This document shows, in pieces, positions 41,937 through 50,422 of a DNA stretch of 64,000 bases. The translations under genes and the position numbers were made by a program. The first letter of the stretch is position 1. Each line of letters starts with the position of its first letter. This DNA is from Lachnospiraceae bacterium (lineage in GTDB: Bacteria > Bacillota > Clostridia > Lachnospirales > Lachnospiraceae). The notes under the pieces were generated by a model, which was given only the letters and a program-made list of their open reading frames with translations, searched no databases and was not told where the DNA came from. The stretch lies in contig JAAVZR010000009.1 in NCBI GenBank assembly GCA_022791755.1, forward strand, positions 30,411-94,410, written 5' to 3'.

Positions 41937-43295
41937 TCAGCCGATATGCAGCAGTTGGGTCGCGATCCGGAAATACACGACCAGGGAGATGGCGTCCACG
42001 ATGGTGGTGATAAAGGGGCTGGCCATGACTGCCGGGTCGAAGCCGATACGCTTGGCGGCAATGGGCAGAGTGCAGCCCACCACCTTGGCGGCCAGCACAG
42101 AGATAATCAGGGTCAGGCAGACCACGGACGCTGTCACAGGGGCGATGCGGTCGATGAGCATCATCTTGATAAAATTGGCGCAGGCCAGAGTGATACCGCA
42201 GGCCAGGGCCACCAGGGCTTCCTTTATGATGATCTTCGGAGTGTCGGAGTATTCGATCTCGCCCAGAGCCAGACCGCGGATGATGCTGACGGAAGCCTGC
42301 CCTCCGGCGTTGCCGCCGGTGTCCATCAGCATGGGGATGAAGGCGGTGAGTACCACATAGGCCCCTAAAGCCGCTTCATAGTGGGTGATGATGGCGCCGG
42401 TAAAGGTGGCGGAGATCATCAGAAGAAGCAGCCAGGGGATACGCTTTTTCCAGGTCTCAAATACACCTGTCTTCATATAAGATTTATCCGTGGGTGTGAT
42501 GGCGGCCATCATCTCGATATCCTCGGTGTTTTCCTCCTGCAGAACGTCCATGGCGTCGTCGATGGTGACGATGCCCACCAGACGGTTTTCCCGGTCCACC
42601 ACCGGCAGGGCCAGATAATCGTATTTACCGAACTGGCGGGCCACATTCTCCTTATCTTCCAGCGTGGAGACGCTGATGATGTTAGTCTCCATGATCTCGC
42701 TGATCCGGTCGCCGGGCTCGGCCAGAAGGAGGGTGCGCACGGAGACCACGCCCAGAAGCCGCCGGTCCTTGTCCGTGACGTAACAGGTATAGATGGTCTC
42801 TTTGTCCTCGCCGGTCCGGCGGATACGTGTGAAAGCGTCCTCCACGGTCATATCGGCCTTCAGGCTCACATACTCGATAGTCATGATGCTGCCGGCGGAG
42901 TCGTCAGGGTACTGAAGAATCTCGTTGATTCGCCGGCGGGTCTCCGCATCGGTCTGGCGCAGGATTCGTTTGACCACGGAGGCGGGCATCTCCTCGATGA
43001 TATCGACCGTGTCATCCAGATACATCTCATCCAGCACTTCTTTCAGTTCGCGGTCGCTGAAGGCGGAAATGAGAAATTCCTGGAGATCATTATCCATCTC
43101 GACAAACACCTCGGCGGCCATGTCCTTGGGCAGCAGGCGGTATAAGAGAGGCAGATGCCGGTCCGGCGCATCTTCAAATACAAGAGCGATATCGGCTGGC
43201 TCCATGGAAGAAAAGATGGATTTCAGTTCCCGGTAGCGTTTGGCGCTCAGCATTTCTTCGATTTCTTCCGCAGCATAATTCATTTCATGCTCCAT
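41937..43295 (-). CDS. mgtE: Magnesium transporter MgtE
   Basis: 452 aa. N-terminal helical MgtE_N domain (about 25-130), tandem CBS domains (about 135-255: SAGSIMTIEYVSL, VVSVRTLLL, ALPVVDRENRLVGIVTIDDAMDVL), a plug helix and five membrane helices with the pore motif DTGGNAGGQAS. MgtE is a Mg2+ channel gated by intracellular Mg2+ through its N and CBS domains. An M-box riboswitch lies in the leader. The ATG follows GAGGTGGGATC. Confidence 0.95.
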   Translation of the reverse strand: MEHEMNYAAEEIEEMLSAKRYRELKSIFSSMEPADIALVFEDAPDRHLPLLYRLLPKDMAAEVFVEMDNDLQEFLISAFSDRELKEVLDEMYLDDTVDIIEEMPASVVKRILRQTDAETRRRINEILQYPDDSAGSIMTIEYVSLKADMTVEDAFTRIRRTGEDKETIYTCYVTDKDRRLLGVVSVRTLLLAEPGDRISEIMETNIISVSTLEDKENVARQFGKYDYLALPVVDRENRLVGIVTIDDAMDVLQEENTEDIEMMAAITPTDKSYMKTGVFETWKKRIPWLLLLMISATFTGAIITHYEAALGAYVVLTAFIPMLMDTGGNAGGQASVSIIRGLALGEIEYSDTPKIIIKEALVALACGITLACANFIKMMLIDRIAPVTASVVCLTLIISVLAAKVVGCTLPIAAKRIGFDPAVMASPFITTIVDAISLVVYFRIATQLLHIG

Positions 43296-43390
43296 GATCC
43301 CACCTCGCTTTCGATGTTTTTGACAAAATCAGGTAATTGGTGTGTGTATCCCCTTGTCCACGGAGGGTACCCTCAGGTAAAACCGGAAAA

Positions 43391-43422
43391 TAAATAAAAC
43401 CCGCGGACGAACTGCCAGCGGG
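43391..43422 (-). terminator. Expression-platform terminator of the M-box
   Basis: On the minus strand CCCGC pairs with GCGGG (43422-43400), followed by TTTTATTTATTTT. Mg2+ binding to the aptamer would favour this stop before mgtE. Confidence 0.75.
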
Positions 43423-43439
43423 GCTTGTACTTTGGTGGA

Positions 43440-43608
43440 TTTTTTGATCTGCCGCCGTTCGAGCTTTAGCTTCACAGGGCTTGTCATTGCATTAAGCGAC
43501 GCCTTGCCGGTTCGACATCGCCTGTTAGCCAGCGGATAGTGTCTCCACTATTTTGCGGCAGCAACCCGTATCCCTGTGGTAGCCTTACCTACCGGAACCT
43601 GTTTCCTT
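43440..43608 (-). ncRNA. M-box (ykoK) Mg2+ riboswitch
   Basis: On the minus strand the leader has GGTAGGTAAGGCTACC, ACAGGGATACGGGTTGCTGCC, GCTGGCTAACAGG, TTAATGCAATGACAAGCC and GCTAAAGCTC, in the order of the M-box consensus (P1 region, L2, L4 and L5 elements). The P1 partner strands are near 43600 and 43465. A Mg2+ transporter gene follows, as is usual for this riboswitch. Confidence 0.85.
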
Positions 43609-43615
43609 GTCTACC

Positions 43616-43644
43616 ATCATAGGTGGTTTAAAGGAATTTGTCAA
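43616..43644 (-). promoter_or_regulatory. Promoter of M-box-mgtE transcript
   Basis: Minus strand TTGACA (43644-43639), 17-base spacer, TATGAT (43621-43616). The M-box starts about ten bases downstream. Confidence 0.8.
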
Positions 43645-43838
43645 GGGAGTATAACGGATAAAGACTGACTGTGAAAGGAAAAGTTTTGAGCTGCTTGGGG
43701 ACGTTTAAAACAAAGATCAAGGAAACGCTTTGATATTTTAAAAAGATACGGGCAAACTAATACCGCTTTGAGGAAACATCGATAAAAAGAAAGATTGCAA
43801 AATCAGGGCGGCGTGAGTGCCGGAGAGGAGCGGATCAT

Positions 43839-45263
43839 ATGTCGAAAACCATATCGGCCAGCATAACGGAAAACAGGGCGGCCTTTCGGGAGATTTTTTC
43901 ACCGGATAAAAATTATGATATCATCGAACGCCAGCTGGAGATCGGCGGACATCCGTCGGTGATCTATATGATCGACGGCTTCACCGACGCCGGGGTGCTG
44001 CAGCGAACCATACAGTTTATGTACAGTGTAAAACCGGAGGCCATGCCGAAGGACGGCAAGCGATTCATGGAACAGCTGCTGCCCTACGGGGAGGTGGGAA
44101 TACTCACCGATATGGAGGATATCGCCACAGCATTTTTGGCCGGAATCACCTGTATGTTTATCGACGGTTATGCCGAATGCCTGATTATGGACTGTCGGGA
44201 ATACCCGTCCAGAGGCGTGCAGGAACCGGAGAAGGACAAGGTCATGCGCGGTTCCCGCGATGGCTTTGTGGAGACGCTGATCTTCAATACGGCGCTGATT
44301 AGGCGAAGAATCCGGGATCCCCGGCTCACCGTGGAGATCCTGAATGTGGGACGGCGTTCCCGCACCGATGTGGCGCTCTGCTACATGGATGGAGAGGCCG
44401 ATGAGAGGATCCTCACACATTTGAAAGACCGTCTGTCTTCTCTGCAAGTGGATTCTCTGACGATGAATCAGGAGAGTCTGGCTGAGTGCCTCTATAAGGG
44501 AAAATGGTTTAATCCGTTTCCCAAATTCAAGTTTTCCGAACGGCCGGATACGGCGGCAGCGTGTATTTTGCAGGGAAGCATTATCGTACTGGTAGATAAT
44601 TCGCCGGCAGCCATGATTCTGCCCTCCTCTGTCTTTGATGTGATCGAGGAAGCCGACGATTACTATTTTCCTCCCGTGACGGGGACGTACCTGCGCCTGA
44701 CTCGCTTTGCCACTTCCTTTGTGGCACTGTTTATGACGCCGTTTTATCTTCTGATGATGCAGAATCCGGATCACGTACCCCAGTGGCTTCAGTTTTCTCT
44801 GGTGGCGGACGAGATCAACGTACCGGTTATTTTTCAGCTTCTGATTATGGAGTTTGCCATCGACGGACTGCGTCTGGCCTCCATTAATACGCCGACGATG
44901 CTGTCCACGCCGTTGAGTGTCATTGCCGCCATCGTGCTGGGAGATTACGCGGTGGAGTCAGGCTGGTTTAATTCGGAGGTCATGCTGTATATGGCCTTTG
45001 TGGCTCTGGCCAGCTACTCCCAGGCCAGCTTTGAAATGGGGTATGCGTTGAAATTCATGAGGATATTTCTGCTGATTGCGACGGTGCTCTTTGATGAGTG
45101 GGGATTTTTCCTCGGGACAGCGGTTGTCATCGCAGCCGTGGCCTGTAACCGCACCATCGGAGGGAGAAGCTACCTGTACCCTCTGATTCCCTTTGACTGG
45201 AAGGAACTGAAGAAGAGGTTGTTCCGGGTGCGGATCAGCCATGATTATGCGGATAAAAAATAA
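43839..45263 (+). CDS. Spore germination protein, SpoVAF/GerA family
   Basis: 474 aa. The N-terminal soluble GerA domain (about 20-270) includes PFPKFKFSERPDTAAACILQG and VDNSPAAMILPSSVF. Four to five C-terminal membrane helices follow (TGTYLRLTRFATSFVALF; EINVPVIFQLLIMEFAIDGLRLASINTPT, here listed only as position markers about 280-345; YLYPLIPFDW end). The pattern is closer to SpoVAF than to GerAA/GerKA receptors. It stands alone, without gerB/gerC or spoVA genes. SpoVAF sits in the spore inner membrane and aids germination signalling. AGAGGAG precedes the ATG. Confidence 0.85.
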   Translation: MSKTISASITENRAAFREIFSPDKNYDIIERQLEIGGHPSVIYMIDGFTDAGVLQRTIQFMYSVKPEAMPKDGKRFMEQLLPYGEVGILTDMEDIATAFLAGITCMFIDGYAECLIMDCREYPSRGVQEPEKDKVMRGSRDGFVETLIFNTALIRRRIRDPRLTVEILNVGRRSRTDVALCYMDGEADERILTHLKDRLSSLQVDSLTMNQESLAECLYKGKWFNPFPKFKFSERPDTAAACILQGSIIVLVDNSPAAMILPSSVFDVIEEADDYYFPPVTGTYLRLTRFATSFVALFMTPFYLLMMQNPDHVPQWLQFSLVADEINVPVIFQLLIMEFAIDGLRLASINTPTMLSTPLSVIAAIVLGDYAVESGWFNSEVMLYMAFVALASYSQASFEMGYALKFMRIFLLIATVLFDEWGFFLGTAVVIAAVACNRTIGGRSYLYPLIPFDWKELKKRLFRVRISHDYADKK

Positions 45264-45290
45264 AGGAATATCGGGAAACAGACGGGGTGA

Positions 45291-45584
45291 CTAAAGCGGC
45301 ATGATACCGGCCCGTATGTAGAGGATCAGAAAAAGGATAAGCTGAAGCAGGGACAGTACGGGAACGGTAAGATAAAAGAGAGGCTTACGGGTTTTATGGC
45401 GCAGGAAGAGCATGGCTGCGAGACTGCCGGCGCCGCCGCCTGCCAGAGCAGCTAAGAGAAGGGTCCTTTCGCGGATTCGCCATCTGTGGCGGATGGCCCG
45501 GCGCTTATCGACGGCGAACAGAATAAAGGCTGTGACATTGACAGCCAGGGCAAAGATCACAATAAGAATCTGCTGTATAGCCAT
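45291..45584 (-). CDS. DUF1294 small membrane protein
   Basis: 97 aa. Two or three membrane helices and the family motif FILFAVDKRRAIRHRWRIRERTLL, followed by GGGAGSLAAMLFLRHKT. Its function is unknown. It lies 10 bp after nnrD on the same strand and is probably co-transcribed. Confidence 0.8.
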   Translation of the reverse strand: MAIQQILIVIFALAVNVTAFILFAVDKRRAIRHRWRIRERTLLLAALAGGGAGSLAAMLFLRHKTRKPLFYLTVPVLSLLQLILFLILYIRAGIMPL

Positions 45585-45594
45585 AGAGCTCCTT

Positions 45595-46521
45595 TCAGCG
45601 TCTGTTTTCCAGAAAAATCTGTCCCAGATCCGAGAAGATATCGTGGGGAAGCATCCCCATTACAGACTTCCTTGCAGCGCACCGGTCTGCCGCTGTGCCG
45701 TGGAGCCATACGCCGCAGAGGGCGGCATCCAGGGGGGACAGTCCCTGGGCGGCCAGACCGGCGATGATGCCGGAGAGTATGTCGCCGCTGCCGCCGCGGG
45801 CCAGCCCGGGACCGCCGGTGCGGTTTTCATAGAGTGCTCCTTCCGGAGTGGCAATCAGAGTGCGATGCCCCTTTAAGACGGTCACGGCCCCTGATGCTGC
45901 GGCAAAGTGTAATGCCACATCCGCTGGCATTTGGAGGATTTGTCCCACGGACAGACCGGTGAGCTTCGCCATCTCCCCCGGATGTGGTGTGACGATAAGA
46001 CGGCCTGCGCAGGGACGAAGAAGAGCAGCCGGATCTTTAAAACGGTCCCATCCCTCCCCGCAAACGTTTTTTTCCTGTGGAGGCAATGCAGCCAGGCTTG
46101 TGAGACCGCCGGCATCTAACAGGACGGTTCCGACAGCGTGCTCCAGGATCAGCCGGATTTCCCGGCAGGTCCCGGAGTCTTCTTTTTTACCGCAGCCGGC
46201 GGCGCAGACCGCAGCACGGCGGGCTCGTTTTGCCAGACTATCCTCATCGGGAAGCGGCAGAAAGGTGGCCTCTAAAATCCGCGAAGCCACTGACAGGATG
46301 ACAGCCTCCGGTGCGGCCAGTGTCACCAGTCCCGCGCCGCTTCTCAGGGCGCCCAGGGTACACAGGGCCGCGGCTCCCCGGTATTCCTCGCAGCCGCAGA
46401 CCGCCAGAACGCTTCCGAAAGTCCCCTTATGGCTGTCGGGCCGGCGGGGCGGGATGCGGTCAAAGACCATGGATGCAGTGATGATGACCGGTGTGGTCTG
46501 GGTGGGTGGATGAGCGTTCAT
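45595..46521 (-). CDS. nnrD: ADP-dependent NAD(P)H-hydrate dehydratase
   Basis: 308 aa, ribokinase-like YjeF C-terminal domain. Motifs: HKGTFGSVLAVCG, GAALCTLGALRSGAGLVTLA, TPHPGEMAKL, VLKGHRTLI and GGPGLARGGSGDILSGIIAG. The enzyme repairs hydrated NAD(P)H, usually with an epimerase (NnrE). Here the epimerase half is absent, so NnrE must be encoded elsewhere or is missing. AGGAGA precedes the ATG. Confidence 0.9.
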   Translation of the reverse strand: MNAHPPTQTTPVIITASMVFDRIPPRRPDSHKGTFGSVLAVCGCEEYRGAAALCTLGALRSGAGLVTLAAPEAVILSVASRILEATFLPLPDEDSLAKRARRAAVCAAGCGKKEDSGTCREIRLILEHAVGTVLLDAGGLTSLAALPPQEKNVCGEGWDRFKDPAALLRPCAGRLIVTPHPGEMAKLTGLSVGQILQMPADVALHFAAASGAVTVLKGHRTLIATPEGALYENRTGGPGLARGGSGDILSGIIAGLAAQGLSPLDAALCGVWLHGTAADRCAARKSVMGMLPHDIFSDLGQIFLENRR

Positions 46522-46555
46522 AATAGAGATCTCCTGTTATCCGGATTATAATAAA

Positions 46556-46584
46556 AGTATAGATTATTTGAGGGAGACTGTCAA
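46556..46584 (-). promoter_or_regulatory. Promoter of nnrD-DUF1294
   Basis: Minus strand TTGACA (46584-46579), 17-base spacer, TATACT (46561-46556). Confidence 0.75.
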
Positions 46585-46630
46585 TTCGGTGAGAAAATGA
46601 AATGGAGTGGTTGCAGGGAGAGGGGAGGAG

Positions 46631-46802
46631 AGGAGAGGGACGCCCGGTTCCTGAGGGGATTCCCGGCCGGACGCGCTCCCGCTCCGTGCAGGAGGCAGCG
46701 GCTCTAAGTTCGCGCTTCGCTGTCGCTCGCGCTCACTAAGTGCCGGCGTCCTGCAAGGGTCCGGCCGGGAATCCCCTCAGGAACCGGGCTGTTTCTTCGC
46801 CT
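46631..46802 (+). repeat. Long variable-arm hairpin, copy R2
   Basis: The outer arm CGGTTCCTGAGGGGATTCCC pairs with its complement near 46767-46787. The inner arm TGCAGGAGGC...CTAAGT pairs with ACTTAG...GCGTCCTGCA. The loop region is GTTCGCGCTTCGCTGTCGCT. Ends are GGGACGCC and GGCTGT. Confidence 0.8.
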
Positions 46803-47074
46803 GTCCACCCCGTACCCTGCAAGGGGCACCCCCTGTGAGCCGGCGCGTCTTTGTTTGAGGTTGTTTGGGTACTTTTTTGCGGTTTTTTGTGGAGGCTGTG
46901 GGGGGGGCGGTTGCACGATTTTTGGTATCTGGCACAGTCGATAAGTGAGAGGGTTGGTGGCGCCGGTGTTGGTTATGGGCGGAGGCAAGGAGTTAGTGGT
47001 TATGAAGACGGATGGTGACGGGGGGATTTGGGATTTGAGATTTTGCTGTTTAGAGTAGAGTAAAGACGCGGGAG

Positions 47075-47241
47075 CTCACAGCCAGGGGGCATAGGGGTAT
47101 CCTGTCCGGGCCTTTGCAGGAGGCAGCGGTTCTTAGTGAGCGGGGGCGATAGCGAGCGCGAACTTAGAACCGCTGCCTCCTGCACAGAGCGGGAGCGCGC
47201 CCGGTCAGGATACCCCTATGCCCCCTGGCGTCCCTTTCGCC
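47075..47241 (-). repeat. Long variable-arm hairpin, copy R3 (reverse orientation)
   Basis: Read on the minus strand the core equals R1 and R2. The outer arm CCAGGGGGCATAGGGGTATC (plus-strand left arm) pairs with the right arm over about 29 bp with a single mismatch. It ends with GGCGTCCCTTTCGCC. Confidence 0.8.
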
Positions 47242-47356
47242 TTTCTCTTTACATCTTCAATTAAAAATACTGCCAGATTTATCCTGTACGTGAGAAGGCT
47301 TTTATGCTATACTGAACGCAGCCGAAACGGTCAGAAAGCGAAAAGGAGAGCCGGTC

Positions 47357-49354
47357 ATGGATATTGAAAAGAGACGGATTCTGTATCTGTTTTATTTGCT
47401 GACACAGCAGAGCGGGTATGTCAGAAGCGGGCAGCTGGCTCTGCAGATGGGACTGTCCGGGCGGACGATAAAGAGCGATATCGGAGAGCTGCGCAAATTT
47501 GCTGCGGAGTCCGGCGCGGAGCTTTTGTCTAAACGGGGGACGGGCTATCTTCTGAAGGTGGTGGATGAGGAGCGCTATCAGGCGGTGAAGCTGCAGATGG
47601 AGCTGCATTTTCAGGCGGTGGGAGATGACGAGCAGCTGATTCTCAATCGCGTGGGGGAGATTCTGCGCCATATACTCACCGAAGAGAGTTATCTGACCGT
47701 GGACGACATCGCTGACGAGATGTATCTGACTAAGAGTGCCATTCGCCGGGAGATGAAGATCGTCAACAGATATCTGGACAATTTTCGGCTTTGCGGAAGA
47801 AAGAAGAATGAGTCCGGTCCCTTTCTTAAGGGAGAAGAGCTGGACTGGCGTATGCTGATGCTGTGCGTGTATGAAAACTGTTATCATGAAGCGGTACCCC
47901 GCCTGGCCAATGAAAATTATCTGCGGTGGTTTTTCAGAGAGGATGAGGAGCGCTATCAGATCCGGTATACGCTTTTGCACAGGCTTCGCTGTTCGTCCGG
48001 CCATGTGAGGGACGGCCGTACTCAGGTTCTGGCCCGCTATCTCTGCCTGATGGCAAACCGGGCCGCCGTTGGCTGCCAGGTGAGCTTCAATGAGGAAAAA
48101 AGGGGGCGCATTCTGCGCCTTCCGCAGCTTTCCACGGCCCGCGGGATTCTGGAGGATCTGGAGGAGAACCATGGAATTGTCACCGGAGAGGGTGAGCTGC
48201 TGGCGCTCACGCTCCTGTTGGCCTGCTGGGCGGATATTCCCTGCGGCAGCGATCTGGCGAGTCTGTATCCGGAACAGTATCCGGAGCTTGAGCAGGCGGT
48301 GACACGGTTTTGCGGACTGGTTTGGCGAAGCTTTGGCATTGACCTGCCGCGTTTTCCGGAGAGTCGGGAGTATCTGGAGGCGGCTCTGCTGCCGGCGCTG
48401 CTCCAGAAGGATTTCGGAGCGCTGTTCTATGATATGCGGCTGGTCCATGCGGAGGATGAACGGATCGGAAACTATCCTCTGGCGACACAGCTGGCACATC
48501 TGGCCGCCGTTTTATGGCGGGAGGATTATGGATGCAGTATGAGCGGCGATAATATTCTGATGCTGGCGACCCATTTGCAGGCGCTGTTTCTGAATATCTC
48601 CTATCATGTAAAGCCGCCGCGGGTCATTGTGACCACCTTTGGCGGTCTGACGGAATCCCGCACCCTGGGACGGCTGATTCAAAACCGGTTCGGATCCGGC
48701 CTGGCCTGTATAGACAGCTATGAGCTGTACGAGCTGCGAGAGGTGGATGAGTCTGCCTATGACTGGGTCATCTATTCCTATTCCGATATCTTCTACAGGT
48801 ATAACTGGCCCCATGTGACGGTCCATCCCATTCCGACCCAGGATCAGATGAATGAGATCTATAACCGGATTGTGCTGAGCGGCGTGCGTCTGGAGGAGGC
48901 CTGGGAACGGCTTGGATTTTCCGGTGTCCATATGCACCGGAAATTTCGTTATCAGAATCTGGACAGCTTTGTGCAGCTGATCGGTTTTCGCGTGGGAAAA
49001 GACGCTGAGAGTATCAGCCGCATCGAAGAATATCTGCATTCTCTGAGCCGTGTCTCCGTATTTGGGAAAATGGGATTTTTTCTGATTCCCCGGGGCCTGG
49101 TCCGGGAGAGCTTCTTTGATATCTATGAGCTGGCCCGGGAAAAAAAGATCGGGATGAGCCCGGTCTGCCATATCATCGTGTGCAGCGCCAGCTTTGAAGA
49201 CACACCGGAGTCCGTGCGCTTTATCAGCGACCTTTTGTATATGCTTTTTCATAATACGGACAGCATTGCTTCTGTGCTCAGGACAGAGGATCCCGCAGAG
49301 CTTATTTCTATTGTCCGAAACAGTCTGAAGTCACTTCCGATTTCCCTTATATAA
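47357..49354 (+). CDS. BglG/PRD-type transcriptional regulator of a PTS operon
   Basis: 665 aa. N-terminal HTH (about 5-60: GYVRSGQLALQMGLSGRTIKSDIGELR), a second HTH-like segment (LTVDDIADEMYLTKSAIRREM), a helical PRD-like region, an EIIB-like module (PPRVIVTTFGGLTESRTLGR, about 415-500) and an EIIA-like C-terminus (about 530-660). Such activators are phosphorylated by PTS proteins and switch on sugar operons. The mannose-type PTS genes begin 115 bp downstream on the same strand. No sigma-54 AAA domain is present, unlike LevR. An extended -10 box (TGC-TATACT, 47306-47314) lies upstream. Confidence 0.8.
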   Translation: MDIEKRRILYLFYLLTQQSGYVRSGQLALQMGLSGRTIKSDIGELRKFAAESGAELLSKRGTGYLLKVVDEERYQAVKLQMELHFQAVGDDEQLILNRVGEILRHILTEESYLTVDDIADEMYLTKSAIRREMKIVNRYLDNFRLCGRKKNESGPFLKGEELDWRMLMLCVYENCYHEAVPRLANENYLRWFFREDEERYQIRYTLLHRLRCSSGHVRDGRTQVLARYLCLMANRAAVGCQVSFNEEKRGRILRLPQLSTARGILEDLEENHGIVTGEGELLALTLLLACWADIPCGSDLASLYPEQYPELEQAVTRFCGLVWRSFGIDLPRFPESREYLEAALLPALLQKDFGALFYDMRLVHAEDERIGNYPLATQLAHLAAVLWREDYGCSMSGDNILMLATHLQALFLNISYHVKPPRVIVTTFGGLTESRTLGRLIQNRFGSGLACIDSYELYELREVDESAYDWVIYSYSDIFYRYNWPHVTVHPIPTQDQMNEIYNRIVLSGVRLEEAWERLGFSGVHMHRKFRYQNLDSFVQLIGFRVGKDAESISRIEEYLHSLSRVSVFGKMGFFLIPRGLVRESFFDIYELAREKKIGMSPVCHIIVCSASFEDTPESVRFISDLLYMLFHNTDSIASVLRTEDPAELISIVRNSLKSLPISLI

Positions 49355-49423
49355 GGGAAAAATAAAATATTTCCCTAATTTCTGCGAAAAAATACTCATG
49401 GCATGAAAGTATAAATAAAGCTA

Positions 49424-49435
49424 GTATAGTTATAC
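49424..49435 (+). promoter_or_regulatory. Small palindrome GTATA-GT-TATAC before the PTS operon
   Basis: A perfect short inverted repeat 35 bp upstream of the IIA start, overlapping TATAGT, a possible -10 box. It could be a regulator site or only a promoter feature. Confidence 0.3.
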
Positions 49436-49469
49436 ACAATTACCAACTCAAGTAAAGGGGGCGAGCGCT

Positions 49470-49877
49470 ATGTTGAGAATTTTTTTGTCATCTCATGGTA
49501 GATTTGCCAGCGGATTGAAGAGTTCTTTGGATATTTTGCTGGGGAGTTCCGACAATGTCACCGTGTTCGATGCATATGTAGATGATACTTCTGTGCAGGA
49601 ACAGCTGGAAGCGTTCTACGGCAGCGTTTCAGAGGGGGATCAGATTCTTCTTCTGTCGGACCTGTACGGCGGCAGCGTCAACCAGGTCATGTTTACATTC
49701 CTGGAGCGGCCGAACACCCGTCTGGTGGCCGGCGTCAATCTGGCTTTCTTGCTGGAGGCGGCTTCCAGGACGGAGATGTCCGATGAAGAGCTGGACGAAC
49801 TGATCGGGCAGAGCCGGGATATGCTTCGCCGGGTGCAGCTGGAGACGAGCCCCAATACGGAGGAGGATTTCTTTTAG
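49470..49877 (+). CDS. Mannose-family PTS component IIA
   Basis: 135 aa. The phosphorylated histidine is His9 in IFLSSHGRFASG, the EIIA-Man motif, followed by DLYGGSVNQ. It accepts phosphate from HPr and passes it to IIB. An AAGGGGGCGAG site precedes the ATG. It is the first gene of a IIA-IIB-IIC-IID operon. Confidence 0.9.
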   Translation: MLRIFLSSHGRFASGLKSSLDILLGSSDNVTVFDAYVDDTSVQEQLEAFYGSVSEGDQILLLSDLYGGSVNQVMFTFLERPNTRLVAGVNLAFLLEAASRTEMSDEELDELIGQSRDMLRRVQLETSPNTEEDFF

Positions 49878-49897
49878 AAGAGAGGAGGTGAACCAAT

Positions 49898-50392
49898 ATG
49901 ATTAAAATGCTGCGGTTAGATGAACGCCTGATTCATGGGCAGATTGCCATCAAGTGGTCCAGACATCTGGGGGTGGACCGGATCATCGTGGCGAACGATG
50001 CGGCGGCGGCCAACACGATCGTCCAGAAAAGTCTGATGATGGCGGCCCCTGCCACGGCCAAGACTGTGATTAAGCCGGTGGCGGATGCCATTAAGCTGAT
50101 GAACGATCCGCGCGCCGAGGGTCTGAAGATACTGGTGATCGTCTCAGAGCTTGCGGATCTGGAGGCTGTTGTCTCTCAGGTGGCGGGAATTCCTGTGATT
50201 AACGTGGGAAATTACGGACGTATCGCCCCGAAAAAGGAGGATGCACAGCGCAAGACCTATGGCAGTAATCTGTACGCGTATGATGATGAGGTGGAGATCT
50301 TAAAGAGAGTTTTAAGCCATGGAGTCGATACTATCTATCAGACGACGCCGGAGGATGCTCCCGAAAAACTGTCCAGGGTACTGGGCTTATAG
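49898..50392 (+). CDS. Mannose/sorbose-family PTS component IIB
   Basis: 164 aa. MIKMLRLDERLIHGQ places the phosphorylated histidine at His13, followed by WSRHLGVDRIIVANDAAA and VINVGNYGR. It transfers phosphate to the incoming sugar at the IIC/IID channel. It has a GAGAGGAGG ribosome site and lies 20 bp after IIA. Confidence 0.95.
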   Translation: MIKMLRLDERLIHGQIAIKWSRHLGVDRIIVANDAAAANTIVQKSLMMAAPATAKTVIKPVADAIKLMNDPRAEGLKILVIVSELADLEAVVSQVAGIPVINVGNYGRIAPKKEDAQRKTYGSNLYAYDDEVEILKRVLSHGVDTIYQTTPEDAPEKLSRVLGL

Positions 50393-50422
50393 ACAAAAGG
50401 CTGATTTTTTAGGAGGGTAACT

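Larger units (their letters stand above)
46612..47241 (+). repeat. Composite repeat element C1 (two inverted hairpins and a conserved middle)
   Basis: About 630 bp that align with 62561-63212. The order is a purine-rich GAGAGGGGAGGAGAGG lead, hairpin R2, about 270 bp of conserved middle and hairpin R3 in opposite orientation. Shared middle blocks include GGGTACTTTTTTGCGGTTTT, GGTATCTGG and GGTGACGG. No ORF is conserved between the two copies. Confidence 0.75.

Noticed and set aside
46612..47241. CRISPR array or classical insertion sequence at the repeats
   Set aside because: There are no short regularly spaced direct repeats and no transposase; the elements are long hairpins in inverted pairs.
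49385..49440. Sigma-54 promoter ahead of the mannose PTS
   Set aside because: TGGCATGAAAGTATA lacks the GC -12 element, and the upstream regulator has no sigma-54 activator domain.
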